This document shows positions 33,489 through 42,938 of a DNA stretch of 64,000 nucleotides, piece by piece. Below the pieces are notes generated by a model that had not been told where the DNA came from, searched no databases, and saw nothing but the letters and a program-made list of their open reading frames with translations. This DNA comes from RPQJ01 sp963732415. Its GTDB lineage: Bacteria > Pseudomonadota > Gammaproteobacteria > Steroidobacterales > Steroidobacteraceae. Position numbers and translations under genes: made by a program. Position 1 is the first letter of the stretch, and each line of letters opens with the position of its first letter. Where the stretch lies: positions 124,001 through 188,000 of the forward strand of contig CAVSZK010000009.1 in assembly GCA_963732415.1 (NCBI GenBank), given 5' to 3'.

Positions 33489-35285
33489 GTGGCGGAATCT
33501 GCAGACGTTTTCCTCAGCTACTCCCGCGAAGACAAGACTCGGGTCCTCGACCTCGCGGGCAAGCTGCGGGCCGCCGGCGTGAACCTGTGGATCGACCAGG
33601 GCAGCATCGACGGTGCCGCGCTGTGGGGTGAGTCCATCGTTCGCGCCCTCGAGGGTGCCAAGGTGCTGCTGCTGATGGTGACGCCGTCGGCGGTCAACTC
33701 GCACAACGTCGCCAAGGAAGTGATGCTGACGAGCGAGCGCAAGGGGCACATCCTGCCCGTGCATCTCGAGCCGACCACGATACCGCTCGGCCTCAAGTAC
33801 CCGCTCGCTGGCATCCAGCACATCGAGTTCTACCACGGCGATCCGAACGACAACCTCCAGGCGATACTTCGCTCGCTCGACTCGCTGGGCGTGAAGATCA
33901 CCCCGCCACATGCTGTCGTCGCACCCGGCGTCGACGCGCAGGCCGGCGCAGCATTCGCTGGACACGCGGCGCATCCGGCCGAATCCTTGCCGGAAGGCGG
34001 GGCAGTGGCCGTTCTGCCGTTCGACAACATCAGCCCCGATCCGGAGACCGACTATTTCAGCGACGGGCTGACCGAGGAACTGATCGCGAGACTGTCGCTG
34101 GTGAGCGAGATCAACCTGATCTCACGCTGGGCCTCCATGCAGCACAAAGGGCGCGGCCAGGACATCCACGCGATCGGCAACGCGCTCGGCGCGCGCTACA
34201 TCGTCGGCGGGGGCGTGCGACGGTTTCACGATTCGGTGCGGATCACGGTCCAGCTGGTCGACGTCGCGACCAACCTTCAACTCTGGGGTAACACCTACAA
34301 GGGCAAGCTCGACGACATCTTCGACATCCAGGAAAAAGTCGCCCAGCAGATCGTCGAGGCGCTGAGACTCAAGCTCACCTTCTCGGAAAAGCTGTCGCTG
34401 ACCAAGCGGCCGACACTCAACGCGGAGGCGTACGACCTTTATCTTCGCGGCCAGGACCAGCTCTATCGACTGACCAAGCGCAGCGTCGAGTACGCAATCC
34501 AGTTGTTCGAAAAGGCCATCGAGCTCGACTCCCGATACGCGTCCGCCTACGCGGGATGCTCCAGCGCCTACGGCCAGATGTACCAGTTGATCGCGCGCGA
34601 GGAGCGTTACAGGGAAATGGCGCAGGAGCTCAGCTTCAAGGCGCTGATGTACGACAACAACCTCTCGGAAGCATACCGGGCGATGGGCCTGTCGTATTTC
34701 CTGTGGGGCAAGCTCGACGAAGCCACGGCCTCGTGCGCCAAGGCGGTCGAGATCGACCCGGACGACTTCATTGCGCACTGGACACTCGGGCGGATCTACT
34801 TCACAGAGGGCAGGCTCCAGCAGGCGCTGGACGTCTTTCGGCGGGTCGCGGAGATCAAGCCGACGTTTTATGCGGGGCATCTCGACGTGGCGCAGACTTG
34901 TCTCGGACTGGGGCGGACCGAAGAGGCCGACGTCGCCTATCGCCGGCTGCTCGAGATCATGCCGAACTATCTGCTGCAGAATCCGGACGATGCACGCGCT
35001 CGACTAATCTATGCGAACCAGCTTGCCCGGGCGGGCCAGAGGGACGAATCGATTCGCGAGGGCACGCAGGCGCTGGTGTTCAGTCCCGGCGACCCGCACA
35101 TGCTCTACAATGCCGCGTGCTGGTACGTGAGGCTCGGCGAATCGGACCGCGCCCTGGAAGCGCTACGCCAGGCCGTCGACGCCGGCTACAGGAACCTTGG
35201 CTGGCTGAAGAATGATCCGGTCCTGATGCCGCTGCGCGAGCATCCGGAATTTGTCGCGTTGGTGCGCCTGATGCAGCCGGAGTAG
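33489..35285 (+). CDS. TIR domain-TolB_N-like-TPR fusion protein (copy 2)
   Basis: The 598-residue paralogue of the 6376-8154 product has the same three-part plan: TIR (about 4-140; ADVFLSYSREDK at the start, and SHNVAKEV at 71-78, whose Glu77 matches the conserved acid of copy 1), TolB_N-like domain (about 170-290; AVLPFDNISPDPETDYFSDG) and TPR repeats (about 300-598). The start is a GTG. The 291 bases upstream hold no gene. The two copies diverge most in the TIR and linker, and least in the TolB_N block. Cytoplasmic by lack of a signal. Signalling or defence role possible, not shown. Confidence 0.83.
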   Translation: MAESADVFLSYSREDKTRVLDLAGKLRAAGVNLWIDQGSIDGAALWGESIVRALEGAKVLLLMVTPSAVNSHNVAKEVMLTSERKGHILPVHLEPTTIPLGLKYPLAGIQHIEFYHGDPNDNLQAILRSLDSLGVKITPPHAVVAPGVDAQAGAAFAGHAAHPAESLPEGGAVAVLPFDNISPDPETDYFSDGLTEELIARLSLVSEINLISRWASMQHKGRGQDIHAIGNALGARYIVGGGVRRFHDSVRITVQLVDVATNLQLWGNTYKGKLDDIFDIQEKVAQQIVEALRLKLTFSEKLSLTKRPTLNAEAYDLYLRGQDQLYRLTKRSVEYAIQLFEKAIELDSRYASAYAGCSSAYGQMYQLIAREERYREMAQELSFKALMYDNNLSEAYRAMGLSYFLWGKLDEATASCAKAVEIDPDDFIAHWTLGRIYFTEGRLQQALDVFRRVAEIKPTFYAGHLDVAQTCLGLGRTEEADVAYRRLLEIMPNYLLQNPDDARARLIYANQLARAGQRDESIREGTQALVFSPGDPHMLYNAACWYVRLGESDRALEALRQAVDAGYRNLGWLKNDPVLMPLREHPEFVALVRLMQPE

Positions 35286-35314
35286 CGGCAGGCGGACCCT
35301 GCTCGTAGTCGGCG

Positions 35315-37036
35315 TTATTCCTCGGGCGAAATGCTGCTCGACCTCGCGACGACGCGCCGCTGTGGCCGCCTCCACACCCAGCCCGCCGGACCGTCGTGTC
35401 CAGTCAACACGTAGTCGCGAATGTTCGGGTTGAACAGCATCGGCCGCTGTCGCTCGCGCGCGGCACTGCGGCCGGCGAACAACAGGCGGTCTCCCGGCTT
35501 GAGCTGCAGCGAGTCGTCCGGCAGCGTAATTTTTTCCGAGTCTCGCTCCAGGTACAGCGGCACGCACGCGAGCTGCGCATCGCGCTCGGCTGGATCCCGG
35601 ACCAGGTCGCCGATCGATGCGTGCCCATGGTCCATCAGCAATCGATAGAACGTCGGTGCCTCGCTGATGTTCAGCGTCACGCTCCACATGGCGGGCGCGC
35701 GCTGGCCGATCTGCCGCTCCAGCCGCTCCAGCAGCGCGTTGGCCCATTCGGCGCTCTCGGCACGCGCGATCGCGAGGAACGGTCCGAGCGACGGTGCGCG
35801 GATCACGGCGAGGCATTCGCTCGCAATCAGCTCGCTCGAGACCATGGTCATGTCGGCATCGAATGCGTCGAAAAGCGCGCGGTTGGCCTGGAGGTTCTGT
35901 CGGACGATCGTGAACAGCCTGGGATTCAGCTCGCGCGCCGTTACGACGATCGACAGGTTGTTCACGTCGTCGTCGGTACCCGCCACGATTCCGGACGCCT
36001 CGCGGATCCCTGCCTCGACCAGCGGCCCGGCCTCGGTGCCGGTGCCGCGAACCGTCGGCAGGTCCGGTCCGGTCGGCGCGTTCGGATCGATGACCGTCAC
36101 CTGGAGTCCGTGCTCGTGGAATGCCCGGACGACTTCGCGGCCGAAGCGACCGTAGCCGCAGACAACCCACGCACCGCGAGGCGGGTTCGACGGTGCTTCC
36201 AGCACGGTACCAGGCAATCCTGTGAGCCATGCGATGAGCCGGTAATTCACCGGTGCCGCGATGGCGAGCGCCAGCTGCTCCCCGAACCTGGCGAACGGAT
36301 TGATGATGTGATGCGTACCGAACGACTCCATGTTGGCCGCAGTCTCACGGCTCATGGCACGAGCGAGCACTGGTACGTTTGGCTCGAGCAGGCGGACGGT
36401 CATCGCAACCGCGAGGTTCACCTGGTCGTCATTGGTAAGCGCGAGCACGCCCCTGCACTGGTCCTTGCGCAGTCCTGCGGCGGTGAGGTGGTCGGGCAGG
36501 CGGGCATCGGCCGCCAGCGCAAGCGGCACCTGCTGGAAATCCATCAGGTCCATCTCCTGGACCCGGGTCTCGTCGACCTCCACGACCACGAAGCGCCGGC
36601 CACGCAGGTCCAAAGCCTTCGCCACCAGCCCGCCCGTCTCGCCGACTCCGCAGATGATGAAGAACGGCTCCACGATCGACCGCACGCTGCGATTGAAGCG
36701 CGCATCGACGTAGGCCTTGCGCACGGCCTTGTCGCGCCCGAGTGCCAGCAGGCTGGCGACCAGGTAGGCCCAGCCGATCACCGAGGCAAAGATGATCACG
36801 ACTACCCACAGGCGCTGTCGGTCGGTGAACCCCTGCGGGATCTCGCCGAACCCGATCGTGCTCGCCGTATAGGTCATGAAGTAGAAAGCCTGGAACAGCG
36901 ACAGGTGCCAGGGCTGGCCATCCTGGTCCATGCCGGGGATCAGCACCAGCCCCACCATGCCGACCGCGAACACCACGATCAGCAGGATGATCGGCGCCCG
37001 CAGGCGCCGCAACGTGAGCAGCAGCGTGCTGTTCAC
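35315..37036 (-). CDS. Two-helix ion channel with tandem RCK/TrkA domains
   Basis: The 573-residue protein has a pore module: helix about 14-34, pore loop with filter TIGFGE (60-65), and helix about 75-98. Two RCK domains follow. The first (about 108-250) has FIICGVGETGG and the Glu of VVVEVDE. The second (about 290-420) has WVVCGYGRFG. A TrkA_C-like end has DRLLFAGR. The filter differs from the K+-channel TVGYG, though TIGFG is tolerated in bacterial K+ channels. The start is a GTG, with GGAG upstream, six bases after the DUF6394 stop, so they are co-transcribed. Confidence 0.88.
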   Translation of the reverse strand: MNSTLLLTLRRLRAPIILLIVVFAVGMVGLVLIPGMDQDGQPWHLSLFQAFYFMTYTASTIGFGEIPQGFTDRQRLWVVVIIFASVIGWAYLVASLLALGRDKAVRKAYVDARFNRSVRSIVEPFFIICGVGETGGLVAKALDLRGRRFVVVEVDETRVQEMDLMDFQQVPLALAADARLPDHLTAAGLRKDQCRGVLALTNDDQVNLAVAMTVRLLEPNVPVLARAMSRETAANMESFGTHHIINPFARFGEQLALAIAAPVNYRLIAWLTGLPGTVLEAPSNPPRGAWVVCGYGRFGREVVRAFHEHGLQVTVIDPNAPTGPDLPTVRGTGTEAGPLVEAGIREASGIVAGTDDDVNNLSIVVTARELNPRLFTIVRQNLQANRALFDAFDADMTMVSSELIASECLAVIRAPSLGPFLAIARAESAEWANALLERLERQIGQRAPAMWSVTLNISEAPTFYRLLMDHGHASIGDLVRDPAERDAQLACVPLYLERDSEKITLPDDSLQLKPGDRLLFAGRSAARERQRPMLFNPNIRDYVLTGHDGPAGWVWRRPQRRVVARSSSISPEE

Positions 37037-37042
37037 GTCAAC

Positions 37043-37417
37043 TCATCTCCGCATCATGGTCGTCTCGACGATGAGGATGACCACCGATACGACGTTTGCC
37101 AGCAGCGCGCCTGCCGACAGCGACACGATACTGACGATGGTGTCCTCGGACAGCGGCCCCGGCGGCGCGAAGAACCACACCAGCGCCGCCGCGACGAGTT
37201 GCAGCACGGCCACCAGGCTTGTGGCCAGGTGCACCGCGCCGATCTGGGTGCGGTCACCGAACTTGAGCGCAGTCGCGATGACGTTAACCACGAACGCGGC
37301 GAAGAATTCCCACAGGTGGTGCTGGCCGGGATCGGTCGGATCGCCGTACACGAAGCCGAAATTAAGGGTCGCGGCCAGTACGATGACGAAGCCGAAGATG
37401 ACTTTTTCGAGGTTCAT
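37043..37417 (-). CDS. DUF6394-like small membrane protein, partner of the RCK channel
   Basis: The 124-residue protein has four hydrophobic segments (about 5-25, 38-53, 63-86 and 98-120). The loop KFGDRTQIGAVHLATSLVA and opening NLEKVIFGFVIVLAATLNFGFVY resemble, from memory, the DUF6394 family that sits beside this kind of K+ channel. It is first in a two-gene operon with the channel. It may be an accessory subunit; this is inferred from position. Confidence 0.72.
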   Translation of the reverse strand: MNLEKVIFGFVIVLAATLNFGFVYGDPTDPGQHHLWEFFAAFVVNVIATALKFGDRTQIGAVHLATSLVAVLQLVAAALVWFFAPPGPLSEDTIVSIVSLSAGALLANVVSVVILIVETTMMRR

Positions 37418-37517
37418 GCAGAGACCCGGTCGTGGCGTGGGTAGCTGCCTTATGCCACACGAGGGCCCGCCAGGCCACCGGGAGAAGTCCGGCGGCCCGT
37501 TCCGGCGGGAACGTTGA

Positions 37518-38408
37518 TCAGCCGCTGGGCACTGCCGGGGAAGATACGCTGGCCGCGGCGCTGCGGGTCGACTCTACCCAGCTCCGTACCCGCTTGGCGT
37601 CGGCGATCCTGGTGAGCTTTCCCCAGGAGTTGAGCAGCACGATCACGACGCGGCGGCCGTCGATGACGGTCTGCATCACCAGGCAGCGGCCGGCCTCGGA
37701 GATGTAGCCGGTCTTCTGGACGCTCACCTCCCAGCCGGGGTTCGCCACCAGCCGGTTGGTGTTTCGGTAGTCGAGCCGCTGGCGATTGACATAGAAAGAG
37801 TGATCGGCATCGGTCGAGTAATCACGGATCGTCGGATTCTCCGCTGCCGCGAGCACCAGCTTGGCAAGGTCTTCGGGACTTGCAACGTTGGAACTGGACA
37901 GGCCAGTGGGTTCTACGAATCTCGCAGTGGTCATGCCGAGCGCCTGCGCCTTCTGGTTCATGGCTCGCACACAGGCGACCTTGCCACCCGGGTAGCCGCG
38001 GCACAGTGCATGTGCGGCCCGGTTCTCCGACGACATAAGCGCCACGTGAAGCAGGTCCCCTCGACTCAGCCTGGCGCCAGGCGCCAGGCGCGAGGCCGAG
38101 CCCGCCGTACCGTGAACGTCGTCGGACGTGATGGCCAGGACCTCGTCCGCCGGCTGCCCGGCATCGAGCACGACCAGTGCGGTCATCAGCTTGGTGATCG
38201 AGGCGATTGGCACTGGCACGTGCTCGTGGCGCGCAGCGAGTACCGACGAATCCGCTTCGTCGAGGATATAGAAAGCGTTGGAGCGCAGGTCCGGTCGAGT
38301 TCGCGGCTGCGCTGAATCCCGTGGCGCAGCGGAGGCATCGACAGGCACGAGAACGGGGAGCAGGCAAAGGGCCAGCGCCATCAGGCCAATCATCCGGAAC
38401 GAACGCAT
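37518..38408 (-). CDS. pbpG: D-alanyl-D-alanine endopeptidase (PBP7-like)
   Basis: The 296-residue protein has a signal peptide (about 1-28) and the three serine-peptidase motifs of low-mass penicillin-binding proteins: SITK (Ser70 nucleophile, Lys73), SEN (127-129) and KTG (in QKTGYI). Length and SNAFYILDEADSSVL opening match PBP7, a periplasmic endopeptidase cutting DD-crosslinks in peptidoglycan. It lacks the C-terminal membrane anchor of PBP5/6. The ATG at 38408 follows GAGGGAC. A shared 333-base upstream region separates it from the GGDEF-EAL gene. Confidence 0.92.
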   Translation of the reverse strand: MRSFRMIGLMALALCLLPVLVPVDASAAPRDSAQPRTRPDLRSNAFYILDEADSSVLAARHEHVPVPIASITKLMTALVVLDAGQPADEVLAITSDDVHGTAGSASRLAPGARLSRGDLLHVALMSSENRAAHALCRGYPGGKVACVRAMNQKAQALGMTTARFVEPTGLSSSNVASPEDLAKLVLAAAENPTIRDYSTDADHSFYVNRQRLDYRNTNRLVANPGWEVSVQKTGYISEAGRCLVMQTVIDGRRVVIVLLNSWGKLTRIADAKRVRSWVESTRSAAASVSSPAVPSG

Positions 38409-38741
38409 CAGGTCCCTCGCTTGCTGCCGGGCTGGTCGAGCCGGGCCGCGGGTACTGTACCCGGACCAGCTCCTGCACGGAAAGTAAACTTTCCTGGCGG
38501 GCATGCGATGCGACACGGCTCTCAAATGCAGCCGACCGATCGACAATCTCCGACCGATCCAGTCGCGAGCGCGGCGAGCCTGCTGCCGGACCGGGGCACC
38601 GCGTACGTCCCGGTATGTGCGCCACATCACCGGCATGAAAGGCATTCTCGGACGCCGTTCACAGTTCCAATGGTGCCGGATCTGGCTATATGTGCCGGGT
38701 CTGACGAGGCTTCCGCGGGTGGGAGACGCGCAAAGAACGAT
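38409..38741. promoter_or_regulatory. 333-base divergent region upstream of pbpG and the GGDEF-EAL gene
   Basis: The plus-strand reading frame stays open through this region (in-frame ATGs at 38421, 38508 and 38526), but the encoded residues are low in complexity and lack domain features, so it is treated as non-coding leader. No repeat or clear promoter could be picked out. Confidence 0.4.
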
Positions 38742-41555
38742 ATGTCGCCAGGATGGCAGCCAAGCGAAGGCACTACTACGCGTGAGCCGTCCAGATCGGG
38801 CTGGACGGGCATCCTTTCCGTGGCGCTGTTCGCATACGTCGCGGTCGCGATCCTGCTGAACCTTGCCGATGGCAGCGGGCTGCCCGCCATCGACATATTC
38901 AACCTGTATTCGGACTCCGTCGCCAGCATCGGCGTGACGATACTGGCGGCCGCGGCGGCACGGGGATCCTCCGACCTCGCAGCACGACGGACCTGGTGGC
39001 TGCTGACGGCCGCGCTCGGCGCCTACAGCGTGGGAAACCTCCTGAATTCCACATACTGGCTCTTCGACCTCGACCCATTCCCATCGATCGGCGATGTGTT
39101 CTTCCTGGGTTTCTATCCACTGGTCTTTGCGGCCGCATTGACGGTCATGCGCGCCGCCGCGGTTCGAGTCCAGTGGGCCCGCCTCGGACTCGATACGACG
39201 ATACTGCTGCTGGGGTTCGGGGCCTTCTTCTGGTTCCTGGTGATTGCACCCACCGCCGACGCACAGCGCGATCCGGACCTCCTCAAGTACGCACTGGCGC
39301 AGAGCTACATCGCCCTCAACTGCGTGATGCTGCTCGCCTGTGGCGTGCTGCTGATGCACTCCGGGGACACGCCCATTCCGCGCCGCGCGCTGATGCTGCT
39401 TACGCTGGGTTTTGCCTGCATGTCGCTTGCCGACATCGTCTGGGCAATGTCGAAAGTCGATGGCAGCTATGCGCCGGGTGGATTCTCGGACGCCATCTAC
39501 CTGTCATGCTACGTCTGGCTCGCCGCGGCCGCGCGCGAACAGGTGCGTGGCGAGGTGCATTCGCAACGGCGAGCCGCCAGTGCCCTCAGCATCGCGCTGA
39601 TGCAGGGATTGCCGTACATCGCGATGATGGTCTCGTTCATCGTGCTGGTCTACGTAGAGAGCAGCACGATGTCGAGTCCCGTGAACATGATGACGGTCAT
39701 CATCTTCGTGCTGACCTCGCTGGTCATGGTGCGCCAGGGCGTGCTCTCGCGAGACGACGCGCTGCTGCGCGAGCGCCGGGCGGTCGGCATCGTCGAGGCC
39801 CGTTACGCGTCCCTGATCAAGAATGCCTCCGACGTCATCATGATCACCGATGCCGAAGGTCGCCTGCAGTTCGCCTCGCCAGCCGCCGAGCACACCTTCT
39901 CGATCCACCCGGACAAGCTGGTCGGCCGCAACCTGCTGGACCTGTGGGCCGAAGCAGATCGCGAGAGGCTGGGCTCGTTCCTCGCCGAGGTTGCGGCGAC
40001 GCGCGGCCGCGTCATCGGACCGGTCGAATCGGTGGTCGAGAACGGCGACCGGCGAAGCACGCTCGAGTGCGTCGGCAGCAACCTGATGGACGACACGGCC
40101 ATCGGGGGTCTTGCACTGAATTTCCGCGACGTGACCGAGCGCAAGGCGCTCGAGGAGCAGTTGCGCAAGCTGGCGTTCCACGACCCGCTAACGCTGCTCG
40201 CCAACCGCAGCCTGTTCTGGAACCGCGTCGAGCATGCGCTGGAGCTGGCGCATCGCTCGAAGCAGCACGTGGCCGTGATGTTCCTCGACCTCGACAATTT
40301 CAAGAACGTCAACGATTCGCTCGGCCACGACGCAGGCGACAGGCTGCTGCAGGCGGCAGCGCAACGGCTGGTCAAGACCACCCGGCCGTCCGATACCGTC
40401 GCGCGCCTCGGTGGCGACGAATTCGCCATCCTGCTGGAAGGCATCCGCAGCGAGGAAGACGTCGAGCGCATCGCCACGCCGATCACGGCGGCGTTCAACC
40501 GGCCGCTGCTGCTCGACGGCAGGGAGACCGACGCTTCTGCCAGCATCGGCGTCGCCTGTTCGCAGCCCGGTGACGATGCGGAACAGCTGCTGCGCAATGC
40601 CGATATTGCGATGTACAGCGCGAAAGCCGCCGGCAAGGCACGCTTCGTAATCTTCCAGCCGCACATGCAGGAACAGCTGCACGATCGCCTGCGGCTGGAG
40701 CAGGACATCGACCTTGGACTGGCGCGCAACGAATTCTTCGTCGAATTCCAGCCGATCGTCGACCTGACGCACCGCGAACTGCTGGGCGTCGAGGCGCTGG
40801 TTCGCTGGAGGCACCCGCAGCGGGGCATCGTGATGCCCGTCGACTTCATTTCGATTGCGGAGGAATCAGGCCGGATTGTCGAGCTCGGGCGTCGTGTCCT
40901 GGTCGACGCGTGCACGCAGGTCCGGGCCTGGAGCGAATCTGTCTCCGCTGGCAGCGGCCTGCGGGTGGCGGTCAACATTTCGGGACGTCACCTGCAGCAG
41001 GGCGACCTTGTTTCGGACGTGCGTTACGCGCTCGAGGTCTCCGGCCTCGACCCCGGCAGCCTGGTGATCGAACTGACCGAGAGCACGATCATGCAGAACA
41101 CCGAGGCCAACCTGGAGCGTTTTCGCGAACTCAAGGCGCTCGGCATCCGTCTCGCCATCGATGACTTCGGCATGGGCTACTCCTCACTTTCGTACCTGCA
41201 CCGATTTCCGATCGACATCCTGAAAATCGATCGCGCGTTCGTGAGCCGCCTGACCGAACATGACGGCGGCCCTGAGCTTGCGCGTGCGGTCGTGATGCTC
41301 GGATCGACACTCGGGCTCGAGACGGTCGCAGAAGGGATTGAAAACGAGGACCAGGTGGCAACACTGATGGACCTGGGCTGTGTCGCCGGGCAGGGATTCC
41401 TTTTTGCCAGCTCGAGCTCGCTCGACGTCGTTGCGAAGACACCGTTCCTGCAACACCGCGCGAGGCTTCGAGCGGAGCGCGCGGCCTACGCCGACCTCAC
41501 GGCAACCGGCCGCTACCGGGCTGCCGAACTCTGGCCGCGCTCGGCTGCAGGCTGA
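38742..41555 (+). CDS. Membrane-bound PAS-GGDEF-EAL c-di-GMP enzyme
   Basis: The 937-residue protein has about eight membrane helices (to residue about 330), a PAS domain (about 350-470; IVEARYASLIKNASDVIMITDAEG), a GGDEF domain (about 485-645) with an intact LGGDEF site, and an EAL domain (about 660-910) with EALVRW and DDFGMGYSS. Both catalytic motifs appear complete, so it could make or break c-di-GMP. The ATG at 38742 was chosen because the first membrane helix follows 25 residues later. Earlier in-frame starts exist and the true N-terminus is uncertain. Monocistronic. Confidence 0.9.
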   Translation: MSPGWQPSEGTTTREPSRSGWTGILSVALFAYVAVAILLNLADGSGLPAIDIFNLYSDSVASIGVTILAAAAARGSSDLAARRTWWLLTAALGAYSVGNLLNSTYWLFDLDPFPSIGDVFFLGFYPLVFAAALTVMRAAAVRVQWARLGLDTTILLLGFGAFFWFLVIAPTADAQRDPDLLKYALAQSYIALNCVMLLACGVLLMHSGDTPIPRRALMLLTLGFACMSLADIVWAMSKVDGSYAPGGFSDAIYLSCYVWLAAAAREQVRGEVHSQRRAASALSIALMQGLPYIAMMVSFIVLVYVESSTMSSPVNMMTVIIFVLTSLVMVRQGVLSRDDALLRERRAVGIVEARYASLIKNASDVIMITDAEGRLQFASPAAEHTFSIHPDKLVGRNLLDLWAEADRERLGSFLAEVAATRGRVIGPVESVVENGDRRSTLECVGSNLMDDTAIGGLALNFRDVTERKALEEQLRKLAFHDPLTLLANRSLFWNRVEHALELAHRSKQHVAVMFLDLDNFKNVNDSLGHDAGDRLLQAAAQRLVKTTRPSDTVARLGGDEFAILLEGIRSEEDVERIATPITAAFNRPLLLDGRETDASASIGVACSQPGDDAEQLLRNADIAMYSAKAAGKARFVIFQPHMQEQLHDRLRLEQDIDLGLARNEFFVEFQPIVDLTHRELLGVEALVRWRHPQRGIVMPVDFISIAEESGRIVELGRRVLVDACTQVRAWSESVSAGSGLRVAVNISGRHLQQGDLVSDVRYALEVSGLDPGSLVIELTESTIMQNTEANLERFRELKALGIRLAIDDFGMGYSSLSYLHRFPIDILKIDRAFVSRLTEHDGGPELARAVVMLGSTLGLETVAEGIENEDQVATLMDLGCVAGQGFLFASSSSLDVVAKTPFLQHRARLRAERAAYADLTATGRYRAAELWPRSAAG

Positions 41556-41567
41556 AGCACACCGCCA

Positions 41568-42938
41568 TCACCCGGCCGGCGCGGACGCGCCTGCCTGGGC
41601 TGCCGGGCTCAACGGCAGCGTTACCACAAAGCGCGCCCCGCCGGTGTACGCGCGGTCGAGCTCCAGCGTGCCGGCATGCGCCCTTGCCACCAGCCGCGCC
41701 AGGTAGAGCCCCAGTCCGCTTCCTCCGGTATCACGCGTGCGCGACGGATCGCCGCGGTGGAACGGCTCGCCGATACGGTCCACCTGGTCCGGCGCGATGC
41801 CGGGCCCGTGGTCGGACACGCTGATCCACCACGTATCGCCCCGGCGATCGAAGTCGATGGCCACCGTACCGTTGCCGGCCGGCGCGTAGCGCAGCGCATT
41901 GCTGACCAGGTTCTTGAGCATCAGCGTCACGCGCGCCTCGTCTACCCGCACGCCGAGCCCGTAAGGACCACTGACCTCGATACGATCGCGTTCGCCGGAA
42001 AAATAGTCGTCGATCAGCTGGTCGACGAGCTGTCGGACCGAAACCCTGGTGATGCGCAGGGCTGCGTGGCGCGTATTCAGTCGCTCGGCCTCGAGCAGCG
42101 TCACGATGATTTTTTCCATCTCCACGACGTCGTCACGAAGTCCACTTTTCTCGGGCGAGTCGTCGGCGAGCTCAAGGGCGAGCTTCAGGCGCGACAGCGG
42201 CGAGCGCAGCTCGTGGCTGATGCCCAGCAGCAGCTGGCGCTTGGCATCGAGCATTCGCTGCACATCCTCGGCCATCGTGTTGATGTCGGCAGCAAGGTCG
42301 CCGAGTTGATCGTCCCGCACCGCGGTGATTCGATGCTCGAAGTGACCCTGGCCGATCATTGAAGCGCCCTTGCGAATGGCGCCGATCGGCCTGAACAACC
42401 AGCGAACCGCTAGATAGGTCAGCAGTACCAGCACCAGCCCGATTCCGATGATGACCGGCGTCAGGTTCCGTTCGACGACCTCGTCGGAGATCCTCGGCGA
42501 TGCGACAATGACCACGTAGGGCCCCTGGTCGAACTTGAGGAAGCCGTGCCCCCGGTATTCGGCGAACTGGATGCCTTCCACACCACGCAGCCACTGCGCG
42601 GTTGCGAGCTGGAAGACGTCGCTGCTGCCGAACTCCAGCTTCGATGGTTCGGGAAATCCCGGGTCGGACGACCAATCCATGCCGGGTCCAACGATGCGGA
42701 TGTCGACCGGCACCTTCCTGGTGATCTCGAGCGCGCTCGAGATCCGCGGGGGGTTGCCGATGTCCCTGCGTACGTAGTCCACGTGCAGTGACAGGTGGCC
42801 GCTGACGAGTTCCCGAAGCTGGTCGCTGGCGTACACCCAGCGGATTCCGAGCAGGGACCCATAGACGAACAGGGCGCCCATCACGAGATAGATCGCGAGG
42901 AGCCGGACCGACAGCGATCGTGACAGTCGTCTAAACAT
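41568..42938 (-). CDS. Sensor histidine kinase
   Basis: The 456-residue kinase has two membrane helices (about 12-35 and 158-180) around a periplasmic sensor of about 120 residues, then HAMP, a DHp domain with GISHELRSPLSRLKL (phospho-acceptor His) and an ATPase domain with N box (NALRYAP), DHGPGI and GGSGLGL. All catalytic boxes are intact. The start ATG (42938) overlaps the response-regulator stop by eight bases, so the pair is coupled. The signal is unknown; the sensor domain has no motif I know. Confidence 0.93.
   Translation of the reverse strand: MFRRLSRSLSVRLLAIYLVMGALFVYGSLLGIRWVYASDQLRELVSGHLSLHVDYVRRDIGNPPRISSALEITRKVPVDIRIVGPGMDWSSDPGFPEPSKLEFGSSDVFQLATAQWLRGVEGIQFAEYRGHGFLKFDQGPYVVIVASPRISDEVVERNLTPVIIGIGLVLVLLTYLAVRWLFRPIGAIRKGASMIGQGHFEHRITAVRDDQLGDLAADINTMAEDVQRMLDAKRQLLLGISHELRSPLSRLKLALELADDSPEKSGLRDDVVEMEKIIVTLLEAERLNTRHAALRITRVSVRQLVDQLIDDYFSGERDRIEVSGPYGLGVRVDEARVTLMLKNLVSNALRYAPAGNGTVAIDFDRRGDTWWISVSDHGPGIAPDQVDRIGEPFHRGDPSRTRDTGGSGLGLYLARLVARAHAGTLELDRAYTGGARFVVTLPLSPAAQAGASAPAG

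Noticed and set aside
38421..38741. In-frame extension of the GGDEF-EAL gene
   Set aside because: No domain, helix or ribosome site supports it, and it would take up the divergent promoter space of pbpG. It remains possible, so the start is marked uncertain.
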